A DNA stretch of 64,000 bases, taken from NCBI RefSeq assembly GCF_022179725.1, contig NZ_BPRC01000001.1, positions 620,001 through 684,000 of the forward strand, given 5' to 3'. How positions within the stretch are numbered: position 1 is the first letter of the stretch; each line of letters opens with the position of its first letter. A program made the translations under genes and the position numbers. The notes under the pieces are model-generated. The model was not told the DNA's origin. It saw nothing but the letters and a program-made list of their open reading frames with translations, and searched no databases. The DNA comes from Methylorubrum aminovorans (GTDB lineage Bacteria; Pseudomonadota; Alphaproteobacteria; Rhizobiales; Beijerinckiaceae). Positions 44,578 to 54,635 of the stretch are shown here, one piece after another.

Positions 44578-46458
44578 ATGGCCTCCACCCGGCTCCCAAT
44601 CCCCGCGAGTGCGATGAGTCCGTCCACATCTCCCCCTGCCACGGCTCCCCTGGTTCAGGCGCCGGCGCGGCTGCGGGCCTGGGTGCGGGGAAGCGAAGTG
44701 GCTCTCGTGCTGCTCGCAGCCGTCACAGGTTGTGTCGGAGGCCTCACCGTTGCGGCCATGAGCGGCGCCAGCCAGTTCCTGCGCGAGATGCTCTATCGGC
44801 TTCCCGCCGGCCAGCGCCTGAGCAGCCTCACGGATCTTCCTTCCGAGGGCCTGATGGGCCTTCCTTTTCTGGCTCCGGCGCTCGGTGGTGCGGTTCTCGG
44901 CCTGCTGCTCCTGATCTCGACCCGGGGCCGCGGCAAGAACAAGCGCGCCGTGGTCGATCCCATTGAGGCCAACGCGCTGCATGGCGGACGGATGTCGCTG
45001 CGCGGCTCCCTCGACGTGGCGGTGCAGAACGTGGTCTCGAATGGGTGCGGCGCCTCGGTCGGGCTGGAGGCGGGCTATACGCAGGTCGCCGCGGGGATCG
45101 CCTCGCGGCTCGGCATCGCCTTCGAGATGCGCCGCTCGGACTTGCGCACCTTGGTCGGCTGCGGCTCGGCCGCCGCCATCGCCGCCGCCTTCGGCTCGCC
45201 TCTTACCGGAGCCTTCTACGCCTTCGAACTCATCATCGGCACCTACACCATCGCGACGCTCGCCCCCGTCGTCGTCGCGGCCCTGTGCGGCAGTCTCGTC
45301 ATGCGGGCGCTGGCGCCGCAGCCCGCTTTCGTCGATGTCGGCGCCCTGGCGCTCGCCAAGAACACGGCGGTGGATGCCGGCGACACGCTGCCCTGCCTCG
45401 CCCTCGGGCTCGTCTGCGCCGGGCTCGCGGTGCTGCTGATGCGCGGCGTCACGCTGGTGGAGCAGGCTTTTCGCGCCTCGCATCTGCCCGCACCGCTGCG
45501 GCCGATCCTCGGCGGCCTGTGTGTCGGGGGTCTTGCGCTGGCGACGACGCCTCAGGTGCTCTCCGCCGGTCACGGAGCGCTCCACATCTACCTCGCGCCC
45601 GAGGCGACCGCCGGGCTCGGAGCCCTCGCCGGACTCGTCGTCGCCAAGGCAGCGGCGTCCGCGATGTCGATCGGCTCGGGCTTTCGCGGCGGCCTGTTCT
45701 TCGCCTCGCTGTTCCTCGGCGCGCTGGTCGGCCGCCTGTTCGCCGGCATCGCGCCGGTGGTCTGGCCCGGTTTCGAAGCGTTCGGCCTCGCACCCGTCGG
45801 CTACGCCGTGGTCGGCATGAGCGCGTTTGCTGTCGCCATCGTCGGCGGGCCCCTCACCATGACCTTCCTCGCCCTCGAGATGACCGGAAGCTTTCCCGTG
45901 ACCGGGCTCGTGCTCGCCTCGGTGATCGCCTCGTCGCTCACGGTGCGGAAGACCTTCGGCTACTCCTTCGCCACTTGGCGCTTCCACCTGCGCGGCGAGA
46001 CCATCCGCAGCGCCCACGATGTCGGCTGGATGCGCAACCTCACCGTGGGGCGGATGATGCGCAAGGACATCCGGCCGGTCGCGCTCGATACGCCGATGGC
46101 GACGTTCCTTCGCGCGCATCCGCTGGGCTCGCCCTCGCGGGTGATCGTGGTGGATGCGCACGACCGCTATGCCGGCGTCGTGCTCGTGCCCGAGGCCCAT
46201 GCCCGCGCCGCCGAGAACGGTGGCGAGACGCCGCGTCTTTCCGACGTCGTTCGCTATCCGAAGTCGTTCCTGCTCGCCGACATGAGCGTCAAGCAAGCGG
46301 CGGCGGCCTTCGACGAGGCCGAGAGCGAGACCCTCGCCGTGCTCGACGATGCGCAGAGCCGCAAGGTGATCGGATTGTTGACGGAGAGCCACACACTAAA
46401 GCGCTACAGCGAGGAACTCGACCGCCAGCGCCGCGCCATGCTCGGCGAAGCGGCGTGA
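44578..46458 (+). CDS. ClC-family chloride channel/transporter with CBS domains
   Basis: About 626 residues: ten or more membrane helices (roughly 40-450), then a cytoplasmic tail with two CBS modules (VGRMMRKDIRPVALD and FLLADMSVKQAAAAF). The gating-glutamate loop reads GCGASVGLEAGYTQ where ClC proteins usually have GREGP, so the Glu is kept but the flanking residues differ. The later GFRGGLFFASLFLGALVG matches the GxFxP region. It would move chloride or another anion, possibly in exchange for protons. The start is unclear: the frame opens at 44515, and ATG 44578 or 44614 is likely. Confidence 0.88.
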   Translation: MASTRLPIPASAMSPSTSPPATAPLVQAPARLRAWVRGSEVALVLLAAVTGCVGGLTVAAMSGASQFLREMLYRLPAGQRLSSLTDLPSEGLMGLPFLAPALGGAVLGLLLLISTRGRGKNKRAVVDPIEANALHGGRMSLRGSLDVAVQNVVSNGCGASVGLEAGYTQVAAGIASRLGIAFEMRRSDLRTLVGCGSAAAIAAAFGSPLTGAFYAFELIIGTYTIATLAPVVVAALCGSLVMRALAPQPAFVDVGALALAKNTAVDAGDTLPCLALGLVCAGLAVLLMRGVTLVEQAFRASHLPAPLRPILGGLCVGGLALATTPQVLSAGHGALHIYLAPEATAGLGALAGLVVAKAAASAMSIGSGFRGGLFFASLFLGALVGRLFAGIAPVVWPGFEAFGLAPVGYAVVGMSAFAVAIVGGPLTMTFLALEMTGSFPVTGLVLASVIASSLTVRKTFGYSFATWRFHLRGETIRSAHDVGWMRNLTVGRMMRKDIRPVALDTPMATFLRAHPLGSPSRVIVVDAHDRYAGVVLVPEAHARAAENGGETPRLSDVVRYPKSFLLADMSVKQAAAAFDEAESETLAVLDDAQSRKVIGLLTESHTLKRYSEELDRQRRAMLGEAA

Positions 46459-46474
46459 GAAACACGGCCATGCT

Positions 46475-46972
46475 ATGGACCGCCGCATGACCCTGCGCGC
46501 CCTTCTCGCCGGCCTTGTTCTCCTCTTCCTCGGATCGACTGTGCGGGCCGATTCCTGCGACGGCCTGACCGTTCGGCTGATCCGCGGCACTGGTGCCGCA
46601 CTCGCTGGGCGCAGCGGCTCGCTCGTCGTGTTCCGTGCCGCCGATGCCGACCGGATGAGCCTCGATTGCGCCACGCCGCGACGCCTTCTGTTCCGCTCGG
46701 ATCGGCGCGAGCCGCCGCGCGCCTTCTTCGTCCTGATCGGGCTCGCCGCGCGGACGCTGGCGGGTGCGCCGGCTGTGCCCGTGGAAGCCCTCGCCCTGCG
46801 CCTGCATCAGGACAGTCTGCTGACCGGCGCGCCGCAGCTCGGCCGCGTCGGCGGCGCGGTTCTGCGCTGTGATCCCGGCGACCGGGCGGATGGCTTCGGT
46901 GTCGGCAGCCTGTGCCGTCTGGCGGCGGACCGCCCGCGCCGCGGACTTTCCCGCGCGGCGGGGCCGGGCTAG
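46475..46972 (+). CDS. Secreted hypothetical protein
   Basis: 165 residues. A signal peptide (MTLRALLAGLVLLFLGSTVRA) precedes a mature chain starting DSCDGLTVRLIRGTG, with four cysteines that could make two disulfides. Internal YD- or beta-type patches (GSLVVFRAADADRM) are visible but no family is recognised. It lies 16 bp after the ClC gene and 9 bp before kdsA, so the three are probably one transcript. The start could be 46475 or the second ATG at 46487. Confidence 0.65.
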   Translation: MDRRMTLRALLAGLVLLFLGSTVRADSCDGLTVRLIRGTGAALAGRSGSLVVFRAADADRMSLDCATPRRLLFRSDRREPPRAFFVLIGLAARTLAGAPAVPVEALALRLHQDSLLTGAPQLGRVGGAVLRCDPGDRADGFGVGSLCRLAADRPRRGLSRAAGPG

Positions 46973-46981
46973 AGCGGGCGC

Positions 46982-47830
46982 ATGCCCGAGACCGCACCCA
47001 ATCCCGGCCCCGTCGTCCAGACCGGCCGCGTCGCCTTCGCCAACCATCTGCCGCTGGCGCTGATCGCCGGCCCCTGCCAACTCGAGGGGCGCAACCACGC
47101 CCTCGAAGTCGCTGCCGCTCTCAAGGAAATGGCCGGCAAGCTCGGCATCGGCCTCGTGTTCAAATCCTCCTTCGACAAGGCCAACCGCACCTCCGGCCGC
47201 TCGGCCCGCGGCGTCGGCCTCGACGAGGCCCTGCCGGTCTTCGCCGAGATCCGCGAGAGCCTCGGCCTTCCCGTCCTCACCGACGTGCACGAGGCCGAGC
47301 AGTGCGAGCGGGCGGCGCAGGCCGTCGACATCCTGCAGATCCCGGCCTTCCTCTGCCGTCAGACCGACCTCCTGCTCGCTGCCGCCGCCACGGGGCGCGC
47401 GGTCAATGTCAAGAAGGGCCAGTTCCTCGCGCCTTGGGACATGGCCCATGTCGCCGCCAAGGTGACGCAGGCCGGCAATCCCAATGTCATCGTCACCGAG
47501 CGCGGCGCCTCCTTCGGCTACAACACGCTCGTGTCCGACATGCGCTCGCTGCCGATCATGGCCCGCGTCACCGGCGGTGCCCCGGTCGTGTTCGATGCGA
47601 CGCACTCGGTGCAGCAACCCGGCGGACAGGGGGCCACCTCCAGCGGACAGCGGGAGTTCGTCGCGGTGCTCGCCCGCGCCGCGGTGGCGGTCGGCGTAGC
47701 GGGCGTCTTCATCGAGACCCATCCCGATCCCGACCGCGCGCCCTCAGACGGGCCGAACATGGTGGCGCTCGCCGACCTTCCCGCTTTGGTTGAAACACTG
47801 ATGGCTTTCGACCGCCTCGTCAAAGCGTGA
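46982..47830 (+). CDS. kdsA: 3-deoxy-8-phosphooctulonate synthase, metal-dependent type
   Basis: 282 residues. KdsA condenses phosphoenolpyruvate with arabinose-5-phosphate to make KDO-8-phosphate for the lipopolysaccharide inner core. Family motifs include [18 protein letters not shown]-like [36 protein letters not shown] and [11 protein letters not shown]. Cys32 in IAGPCQLEG occupies the position that is Asn in metal-independent enzymes such as E. coli KdsA, so this is the metal-dependent class. It is followed by eno further on, as in many alphaproteobacteria where kdsA-eno-pdh genes cluster. Confidence 0.96.
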   Translation: MPETAPNPGPVVQTGRVAFANHLPLALIAGPCQLEGRNHALEVAAALKEMAGKLGIGLVFKSSFDKANRTSGRSARGVGLDEALPVFAEIRESLGLPVLTDVHEAEQCERAAQAVDILQIPAFLCRQTDLLLAAAATGRAVNVKKGQFLAPWDMAHVAAKVTQAGNPNVIVTERGASFGYNTLVSDMRSLPIMARVTGGAPVVFDATHSVQQPGGQGATSSGQREFVAVLARAAVAVGVAGVFIETHPDPDRAPSDGPNMVALADLPALVETLMAFDRLVKA

Positions 47831-47970
47831 GAACGGCTCGCTTCGATTCGTTTCAGATTTCGTTCAGGCAGACGGCGTCATCATCCATTCCAATCGAGAG
47901 GAACGGCACTTCGGCGGGGGACTCAATCCTTCCCGGACGTGATGCCTGACTTGCCCGGAACTTCCCGGTG

Positions 47971-47996
47971 GGAACTACCGGCAAAGCTCGGGTGTT
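47971..47996 (+). promoter_or_regulatory. Possible EcfG-type stress promoter
   Basis: GGAAC (47971-47975), 17 bp, then TGTT. This approximates the general-stress sigma EcfG consensus (GGAAC, 16-17 bp, CGTT), about 50 bp before the small secreted gene at 48047. One -10 base differs, so it is tentative. Confidence 0.3.
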
Positions 47997-48046
47997 TGGT
48001 CGCCAAGATGCTTTTGGCAAGTCGCTTCTGGATCGGAAAGGACGCT

Positions 48047-48355
48047 ATGCGTAAACTCGCCCTCGTTACCGCCGCCCTGATCTCGGTCGGCACTCTGACC
48101 GCCACCTCCGCCGATGCCCGTCCGTACGGCCGCGGCTACGGTCATCATCACGGCCATTATCATGGCGGCTACGGCCCGCGCGCCTATTACGGCGGCCGCC
48201 GTCGCGGCATCGGCACCGGCGCGGCCGTCGGTCTCGGCATCGCGGGTCTCGCGGCCGGCGCGATCGCGGCCGGTGCTGCGCGCGACGCCTATGCCCGCGA
48301 CCGCTATTACGGGCGCCCGGCCTATGGCGGCGGCTACTACGATTACGGCTACTGA
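48047..48355 (+). CDS. Small secreted His/Gly/Tyr-rich protein
   Basis: 102 residues: a signal peptide (RKLALVTAALISVGTLTATSADA), then a chain rich in Gly, Tyr and His (GHHHGHYHGGYG) and a hydrophobic GAAVGLGIAGLAAGAIAAG segment that may insert in a membrane. It ends in GGGYYDYGY. The pattern resembles small stress-associated or surface proteins of Rhizobiales with glycine-zipper segments; the His cluster may bind metal. GGAAAGGA precedes the ATG by a suitable distance, and a strong terminator follows 23 bp after the stop, so it is monocistronic. Confidence 0.75.
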   Translation: MRKLALVTAALISVGTLTATSADARPYGRGYGHHHGHYHGGYGPRAYYGGRRRGIGTGAAVGLGIAGLAAGAIAAGAARDAYARDRYYGRPAYGGGYYDYGY

Positions 48356-48378
48356 GATCTGAATCTCAAACAGTAGCG

Positions 48379-48408
48379 AAGGCGGCCGGGAAACCGGCCG
48401 CCTTTTTT
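48379..48408 (+). terminator. Intrinsic terminator
   Basis: A perfect 11-bp stem (AAGGCGGCCGG / CCGGCCGCCTT) with a GAAA tetraloop and a T-run (TTTTTT overlapping the stem end). Confidence 0.92.
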
Positions 48409-48535
48409 CGTGTCCGCTTGCTTTCGGAGGTCGGACAAGGCCCGGCGATCAATCAATCCGGGTACAGGATACGGGATTGCACCCTGGGCGGCGATGAGAC
48501 AGGTTCCGCCGCATCGCAACAGCGCCGGGGGAATC

Positions 48536-49054
48536 ATGCCTGTCATCGCAGCCGTCGTCGGGGCCGTCATGACCGGGCTGATGTACTACTTCATCTACGG
48601 AAACGGGATGGAGCAGCTCGACCGCTTCCTCGGCGATCGGCGCAACGCCAAGCTGAGGGCGCGCAGTGCAGCTGCCTTCCGGGCAGCGCCGCTGCGCGCA
48701 ATTCGCGACCCTGCCGATGCCGCAGGCGTGCTGATGATGCTGGTCGCGCTCGCCCGCGGCACCCCGACGCCGGAGCAGGAAGCGGCGATCGAGGCGGAGA
48801 TGCGCAAGGTCACCTCTCCCCAAGACGATCACGGCACGCGCATGGCCTATATCCGGCATGCCGCCGCCCAGGCGTCAGACGCTGACACCGCGGTCGATCA
48901 TCTCGCGCCCCTCTTGCGGGAAAAGCTCGATGACGCCGAACGCGACGAGTTGGAACAGATGCTAGAGGCGGTCGCCGTCATCCATGGCGGACCGATCGAG
49001 GCCCAGGAAAAGCTCATCGCCCGGACCGTGCGGGTGTTGGCCGAGCAGCACTGA
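48536..49054 (+). CDS. Membrane-anchored TerB-like protein
   Basis: 172 residues. An N-terminal hydrophobic helix (MPVIAAVVGAVMTGLMYYFIYG) is followed by a soluble helical domain of about 130 residues. The helix pattern (DAAGVLMMLVALARGTPTPEQ, then AAIEAEMRKV and ERDELEQMLEAVA) resembles the TerB/DjlA-like fold found in tellurite-resistance and stress proteins. That assignment is tentative. ATG 48536 has GGGGGA 5 nt ahead; an upstream open extension has no support. It converges with queF. Confidence 0.6.
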   Translation: MPVIAAVVGAVMTGLMYYFIYGNGMEQLDRFLGDRRNAKLRARSAAAFRAAPLRAIRDPADAAGVLMMLVALARGTPTPEQEAAIEAEMRKVTSPQDDHGTRMAYIRHAAAQASDADTAVDHLAPLLREKLDDAERDELEQMLEAVAVIHGGPIEAQEKLIARTVRVLAEQH

Positions 49055-49069
49055 CGGCCGCGGGGTCGA

Positions 49070-49531
49070 TCAGCCCCGGCCGCGATAGGGCGCGACGCCC
49101 TGGTCCGGCAACCACACGGATTTGGGTGGCTCACCGGTCTGCCAGAACACGTCGATCGGGATGCCGCCGCGGGGATACCAGTAGCCGCCGATGCGCAGCC
49201 AGCGCGGCTCGAGCACGGCCACGAGCCGCCGACCGATCCCCACGGTGCAATCCTCATGGAAGGCGCCGTGATTGCGGAAGGCCCCGAGATAGAGCTTCAG
49301 CGACTTCGACTCTACGAGCCAGCGGTCCGGCACGTAGTCGATGACCAGGGTGGCGAAATCCGGCTGACCCGTCACCGGACAGAGCGAGGTGAATTCCGGC
49401 GCGGTGAAGCGGGCAAGGTAATCGGTGTCGGCGTGCGGGTTCGGCACGCGGTCCAGCTCCGCAGCCTCCGGCGAGGTCGGCAGCGGCGTCTGCCGTCCGA
49501 GTTGCTTGGCGTGAGTCTCGATCGAATCCAT
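49070..49531 (-). CDS. queF: 7-cyano-7-deazaguanine (preQ0) reductase
   Basis: 153 residues of the short, type-I QueF enzyme. It reduces the nitrile of preQ0 to preQ1 with NADPH, in queuosine synthesis for tRNA wobble positions. Catalytic Cys51 and Asp58 lie in [14 protein letters not shown], and the QueF motif appears as [20 protein letters not shown]. No preQ1 riboswitch is visible in the upstream sequence. It is convergent with the TerB-like gene and divergent from eno. Confidence 0.95.
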   Translation of the reverse strand: MDSIETHAKQLGRQTPLPTSPEAAELDRVPNPHADTDYLARFTAPEFTSLCPVTGQPDFATLVIDYVPDRWLVESKSLKLYLGAFRNHGAFHEDCTVGIGRRLVAVLEPRWLRIGGYWYPRGGIPIDVFWQTGEPPKSVWLPDQGVAPYRGRG

Positions 49532-49708
49532 GGTGGCCCTATACGCCGCCTTCTCGGGTCCGCCTATTGTGTGCGGTGAATGCCAGGGATTCCGCCCGAT
49601 AGCCGGATAAAGGCCGAGAAAATTCGCGACATCGAGCGGATTTTATCGAAGTGGCCCGGTTCCGAGCCGCCTTCGGGAGCTTGCCGACATCCCGAGGTTG
49701 GCGGATAA

Positions 49709-51085
<1,377 letters not shown>

Positions 51086-51101
51086 TCGTCCCTGAGTCGT
51101 G

Positions 51102-51138
51102 AGGCGCGGCGGCCTGGGAGGGTCCGCCGCGCCTTTTT
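51102..51138 (+). terminator. Intrinsic terminator of eno
   Basis: A perfect 11-bp stem (AGGCGCGGCGG / CCGCCGCGCCT) with an 11-nt loop, followed by TTTT, 16 bp after the eno stop. Confidence 0.9.
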
Positions 51139-51211
51139 GGTTCGCGGCACGTCCGATTTCGGCGCGCCGAAACGCTTTCTTCACCCTGTTGCGGTGAACC
51201 TCTCCCCTGCC

Positions 51212-51523
51212 ATGGTTATTCGTCGCCGCGTCCGCGCCATCGTCGTGCCCGCCGTCCTCTGGACGGTCTCCGCACTTGTCGTCGGCTACTTCGTGCATCA
51301 GGCCGAGAGCGGTAGCCGCGGTCTCGAGGCCAAGCGCGTCCTCAAGGTCGAGGCCTACGGGCTCACCCAGGAGCTGAATGCCGCCAAGGCCGAGCGGTCG
51401 ACCTGGGAGCACCGTGTCTCCCTCCTGCGAAGCGAGCAGATCGACCGCGACCTGTTAGAGGAGCGGGCCCGCGTGGTTCTCGGCCGCGTGCATGCCAATG
51501 ATCTCGTCATCATCGGCCCATAA
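51212..51523 (+). CDS. ftsB: Septum formation initiator FtsB/DivIC family
   Basis: 103 residues. One transmembrane helix (VVPAVLWTVSALVVGYFV) is followed by a periplasmic coiled coil (GLEAKRVLKVEAYGLTQELNAAKAERSTWEHRV), the architecture of FtsB, which bridges FtsL and FtsQ in the divisome. The eno-ftsB-pdhA order is well conserved in alphaproteobacteria and supports the assignment. The start could be ATG 51212 or an upstream GTG; the first residues MVIRRRVRAI give a positive-inside anchor. Confidence 0.87.
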   Translation: MVIRRRVRAIVVPAVLWTVSALVVGYFVHQAESGSRGLEAKRVLKVEAYGLTQELNAAKAERSTWEHRVSLLRSEQIDRDLLEERARVVLGRVHANDLVIIGP

Positions 51524-51698
51524 ATTTTTATTTCCGCTAGAATAACCAAGCCAAACTTTCGTTTTCACTGACTTTGCAGATTGTCCACCGCTTCAACCGT
51601 GGCGGTAACAGCACATCATGGCTGTCAGCGCGCCTCTCGATTTCCGCAAATCGCTGCCCTAGAACCCCTCCCAACAGAGTGATTTCGGGAGGACGCCG

Positions 51699-52748
51699 AT
51701 GGCTGCGGGCAACGAGGCAGGGAAACCTGCGGCGGAAAAAGGTGCGCCGCAACATCAACCGGCTCCGAATATTCCCCAGTTCACGAAAGACGAAGATCTT
51801 CACGCCTATCGCGAGATGCTGTTGATCCGCCGCTTCGAGGAGAAGGCGGGCCAGCTCTACGGCATGGGCCTGATCGGCGGTTTCTGCCACCTCTATATCG
51901 GCCAGGAAGCGGTCGTCGTCGGCATGCAGATGGCCGGCGAGGACGGTGACCAGAACATTACCGGCTACCGCGATCACGGCCACATGCTGGCTTGTGGCAT
52001 GGACCCCAAGGGGGTGATGGCCGAGTTGACCGGGCGCCGCGGTGGCTATTCCCGCGGCAAGGGCGGCTCGATGCATATGTTCAGCCGGGAGAAGCAGTTC
52101 TTCGGCGGTCACGGCATCGTCGGCGCGCAGGTGGCGCTGGGCACCGGCCTGGCCTTCGCCGATGCCTACCTGAAGAACGGCAAGGTCAGCTTCACCTATA
52201 TGGGCGACGGCGCGGCCAACCAGGGCCAGGTCTACGAGAGCTTCAACATGGCGGCCCTGTGGAAGCTGCCGGTGGTCTACGTCATCGAGAACAACCGCTA
52301 CGCCATGGGCACCTCGGTGGCCCGCGCCTCGGCGCAGACGGACTTCTCCAAGCGCGGCCTCTCCTTCGGTATCCCCGGCGAGCAGGTCGACGGCATGGAC
52401 GTGCGCACGGTCCGCGAGGCGGCGGCGCGGGCCATCCATCACGCCCGCTCGGGCGAGGGACCCTACATCCTCGAGATGCAGACCTACCGCTATCGTGGCC
52501 ACTCGATGTCCGACCCGGCGAAGTACCGGTCGAAGGACGAAGTCTCGAAGATGCGCGACGAGCACGACCCGATCGAGATGGTGCGCAAGCGCCTGCTCGA
52601 AGCGCACGGCGTGCCCGAGGCCGACCTGAAGGGCATCGATGCCAAGGTCCGCGAGATCGTCAACGAGTCCGCCGACTTCGCGACCCACGATCCCGAGCCC
52701 GATCCCTCGGAGCTCTGGACCGATATCCTTCTCGAAGCGCGCGCCTGA
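51699..52748 (+). CDS. pdhA: Pyruvate dehydrogenase E1 component, alpha subunit
   Basis: 349 residues. With PdhB it forms the thiamine-diphosphate E1 that decarboxylates pyruvate. The TPP-binding motif runs from GDGAANQGQVYESF to VYVIENN, and the phosphorylation-loop-like segment is YRGHSMSDPAKYR. A short Lys/Gln-rich N-terminal extension (MAAGNEAGKPAAEKGAPQH) is of alphaproteobacterial type. It is the first gene of the pdhA-pdhB-DUF5076-pdhC-lpdA operon, with a hairpin before pdhB. Confidence 0.97.
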   Translation: MAAGNEAGKPAAEKGAPQHQPAPNIPQFTKDEDLHAYREMLLIRRFEEKAGQLYGMGLIGGFCHLYIGQEAVVVGMQMAGEDGDQNITGYRDHGHMLACGMDPKGVMAELTGRRGGYSRGKGGSMHMFSREKQFFGGHGIVGAQVALGTGLAFADAYLKNGKVSFTYMGDGAANQGQVYESFNMAALWKLPVVYVIENNRYAMGTSVARASAQTDFSKRGLSFGIPGEQVDGMDVRTVREAAARAIHHARSGEGPYILEMQTYRYRGHSMSDPAKYRSKDEVSKMRDEHDPIEMVRKRLLEAHGVPEADLKGIDAKVREIVNESADFATHDPEPDPSELWTDILLEARA

Positions 52749-52764
52749 ACGTGCCCTGATACGC

Positions 52765-52785
52765 CCCGGGCCCTGGCGGCCCGGG
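52765..52785 (+). other. GC hairpin between pdhA and pdhB
   Basis: CCCGGGCC and GGCCCGGG form a perfect 8-bp stem around CTGGC, with no T-run after it. It may stabilise the pdhA mRNA end or attenuate transcription into pdhB rather than terminate. Confidence 0.55.
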
Positions 52786-52864
52786 AGTTCCGGCGAGGCC
52801 TTCGCAAGAACAAGCCCGCGAACATACGCCCGACCGACGCACCCGGATCGATAGAGCAGCGCAA

Positions 52865-54313
52865 ATGGCGACCGATATCCTGATGCCCGCCCTCTCTCCG
52901 ACCATGGAGGAGGGGAAGCTCGCCAAATGGCTGAAGAAGGAGGGCGACGCGGTCAAAGCCGGTGACGTCCTGGCCGAGATCGAGACCGATAAGGCGACGA
53001 TGGAGGTCGAGGCGATCGATGAGGGCATCCTCGCCAAGATCCTTGTCGCGGACGGGACCGAGAACGTCGCCGTCAACACGCCGATCGCGATCATCGCCGA
53101 AGAGGGCGAGGACGTTTCGGCGGCAGCCGCAAGCGGGGGCAAGGGGAAGCCCAACGGCGCCTCCGGCGGCGCACCCGCCCCCACCCCCGACATGCAGGCC
53201 GAGGGCATGGCCGACGCCTCGGCCGCCTCCGCCAAGACCGGCGACGACGCGCCGAAGGCCCCTGCCTCTCCCGCCGTCATCACCAACAAGGCGCCCGACC
53301 CGGTGATGGAGGAGTTCCCCGCCGACTCGCCGATGAAGACCATGACGGTGCGCGAGGCCCTGCGCGACGCCATGGCCGAGGAGATGCGCAAGGACGAAGC
53401 CGTCTTCGTCATGGGCGAGGAAGTCGCCGAGTATCAGGGCGCCTACAAGATCACGCAGGGCTTGCTTCAGGAGTTCGGCGCGCGGCGCGTGGTCGATACG
53501 CCGATCACCGAGCATGGCTTTGCCGGCATAGGCGTCGGTGCGGCGTTCATGGGCCTCAAGCCCATCGTCGAATTCATGACCTTCAACTTCGCCATGCAGG
53601 CGATCGACCACATCATCAACTCGGCGGCCAAGACGCTCTACATGTCCGGTGGTCAGCTCGGCTGTCCGATCGTGTTCCGCGGCCCGAACGGCGCCGCCGC
53701 CCGCGTCGGCGCGCAGCACAGCCACGACTACGCCGCGTGGTACTCGAACGTGCCCGGCCTGAAGGTGATCGCGCCCTACACGGCCTCCGACGCCAAGGGC
53801 CTGCTCAAGGCCGCGATCCGCGATCCCAACCCGGTGATCTTCCTCGAGAACGAGATCCTCTACGGGCAATCATTCCCGGTGCCGGAGATCGACGATCTCG
53901 TCCTGCCGATCGGCACGGCGCGGGTTCATCGCCCCGGCAAGGACGTGACCATCGTCTCCTTCTCCATCGGCATGACCTACGCCCTCAAGGCGGCTCAGGC
54001 GCTCGCCGAAGAGGGCATCGAGGCGGAGGTGATCGACCTGCGCACGATCCGCCCGATGGACAGCGCCACGGTGGTGGAATCGGTCAAGAAGACCGGACGC
54101 TGCGTCTGCGTCGAGGAAGGCTTCCCGCAATCGGGTGTCGGCGCCGAGATCGTCGCCCGCCTGATGGTCGATGCCTTCGATTACCTCGATGCGCCGGTGC
54201 TGCGAGTGACCGGCAAGGACGTGCCGATGCCCTACGCCGCGAACCTCGAGAAGCTGGCGCTCCCGAGCGTGGCGGAAGTCATCGAGGCCGTCAAAGCCGT
54301 CTGCTACAAGTAA
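52865..54313 (+). CDS. pdhB: Pyruvate dehydrogenase E1 beta subunit with N-terminal lipoyl domain
   Basis: 482 residues, longer than plain E1-beta subunits (about 330) because a lipoyl domain (1-80) precedes the E1-beta domain. The lipoylated lysine is Lys43 in [11 protein letters not shown]. An Ala/Pro linker (about 85-150) leads to the catalytic domain with [51 protein letters not shown] and the C-terminal [12 protein letters not shown]. The lipoyl domain on E1-beta is a known alphaproteobacterial feature. Its first 83 residues match those of PdhC at about 65 positions, indicating duplication or gene conversion. Confidence 0.97.
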   Translation: MATDILMPALSPTMEEGKLAKWLKKEGDAVKAGDVLAEIETDKATMEVEAIDEGILAKILVADGTENVAVNTPIAIIAEEGEDVSAAAASGGKGKPNGASGGAPAPTPDMQAEGMADASAASAKTGDDAPKAPASPAVITNKAPDPVMEEFPADSPMKTMTVREALRDAMAEEMRKDEAVFVMGEEVAEYQGAYKITQGLLQEFGARRVVDTPITEHGFAGIGVGAAFMGLKPIVEFMTFNFAMQAIDHIINSAAKTLYMSGGQLGCPIVFRGPNGAAARVGAQHSHDYAAWYSNVPGLKVIAPYTASDAKGLLKAAIRDPNPVIFLENEILYGQSFPVPEIDDLVLPIGTARVHRPGKDVTIVSFSIGMTYALKAAQALAEEGIEAEVIDLRTIRPMDSATVVESVKKTGRCVCVEEGFPQSGVGAEIVARLMVDAFDYLDAPVLRVTGKDVPMPYAANLEKLALPSVAEVIEAVKAVCYK

Positions 54314-54323
54314 TCGAGCATCA

Positions 54324-54602
54324 ATGTCGGAAAAGTTCGAAGAACTCGAGATCCCGCCCGACGCCCTGGAACAGGGCGGGATCGAGATCGTGCGCGCCTC
54401 CATCGTCGACGGAGCTGTCAGCGTGGCGCTCCGGCGTGCCTTCGACGATCCGGCGACCTGGGGGCGCCTGCTGATCGATCTCGCCCGGCAGGCCGCCCGT
54501 GCCTACGCGATCGAGACGGACACCTCGGAGGAGGAAGCCTTCGAGCGCATCCGCGCCGGGTGGGAGGCAGAGAGCCTCGATCCCAACAATGCCCTCAACT
54601 GA
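54324..54602 (+). CDS. DUF5076 protein within the pdh operon
   Basis: 92 residues, acidic and helical (EELEIPPDALEQGGIEIVRASIVDG, then LLIDLARQAARAY and SEEEAFERIRAGWEAE). It matches my memory of DUF5076, a small family of unknown function. It sits 10 bp after pdhB and 33 bp before pdhC, so it is co-transcribed with the pyruvate dehydrogenase genes. A role in assembling or regulating the complex is a reasonable inference; nothing in the sequence shows catalysis. Confidence 0.8.
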   Translation: MSEKFEELEIPPDALEQGGIEIVRASIVDGAVSVALRRAFDDPATWGRLLIDLARQAARAYAIETDTSEEEAFERIRAGWEAESLDPNNALN

Positions 54603-54635
54603 CCCTCCCTCTCAAGGCCGCTCGGGAACGACACG

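Noticed and set aside
44554..46392. 612-codon minus-strand open frame
   Set aside because: Antisense to the ClC gene; composition dominated by Glu/Arg/Gly/His without a fold.
48410..48535. Upstream extension of the TerB-like protein gene
   Set aside because: The first 42 codons have no homology or ribosome-binding site and follow a terminator; ATG 48536 with GGGGGA fits better.
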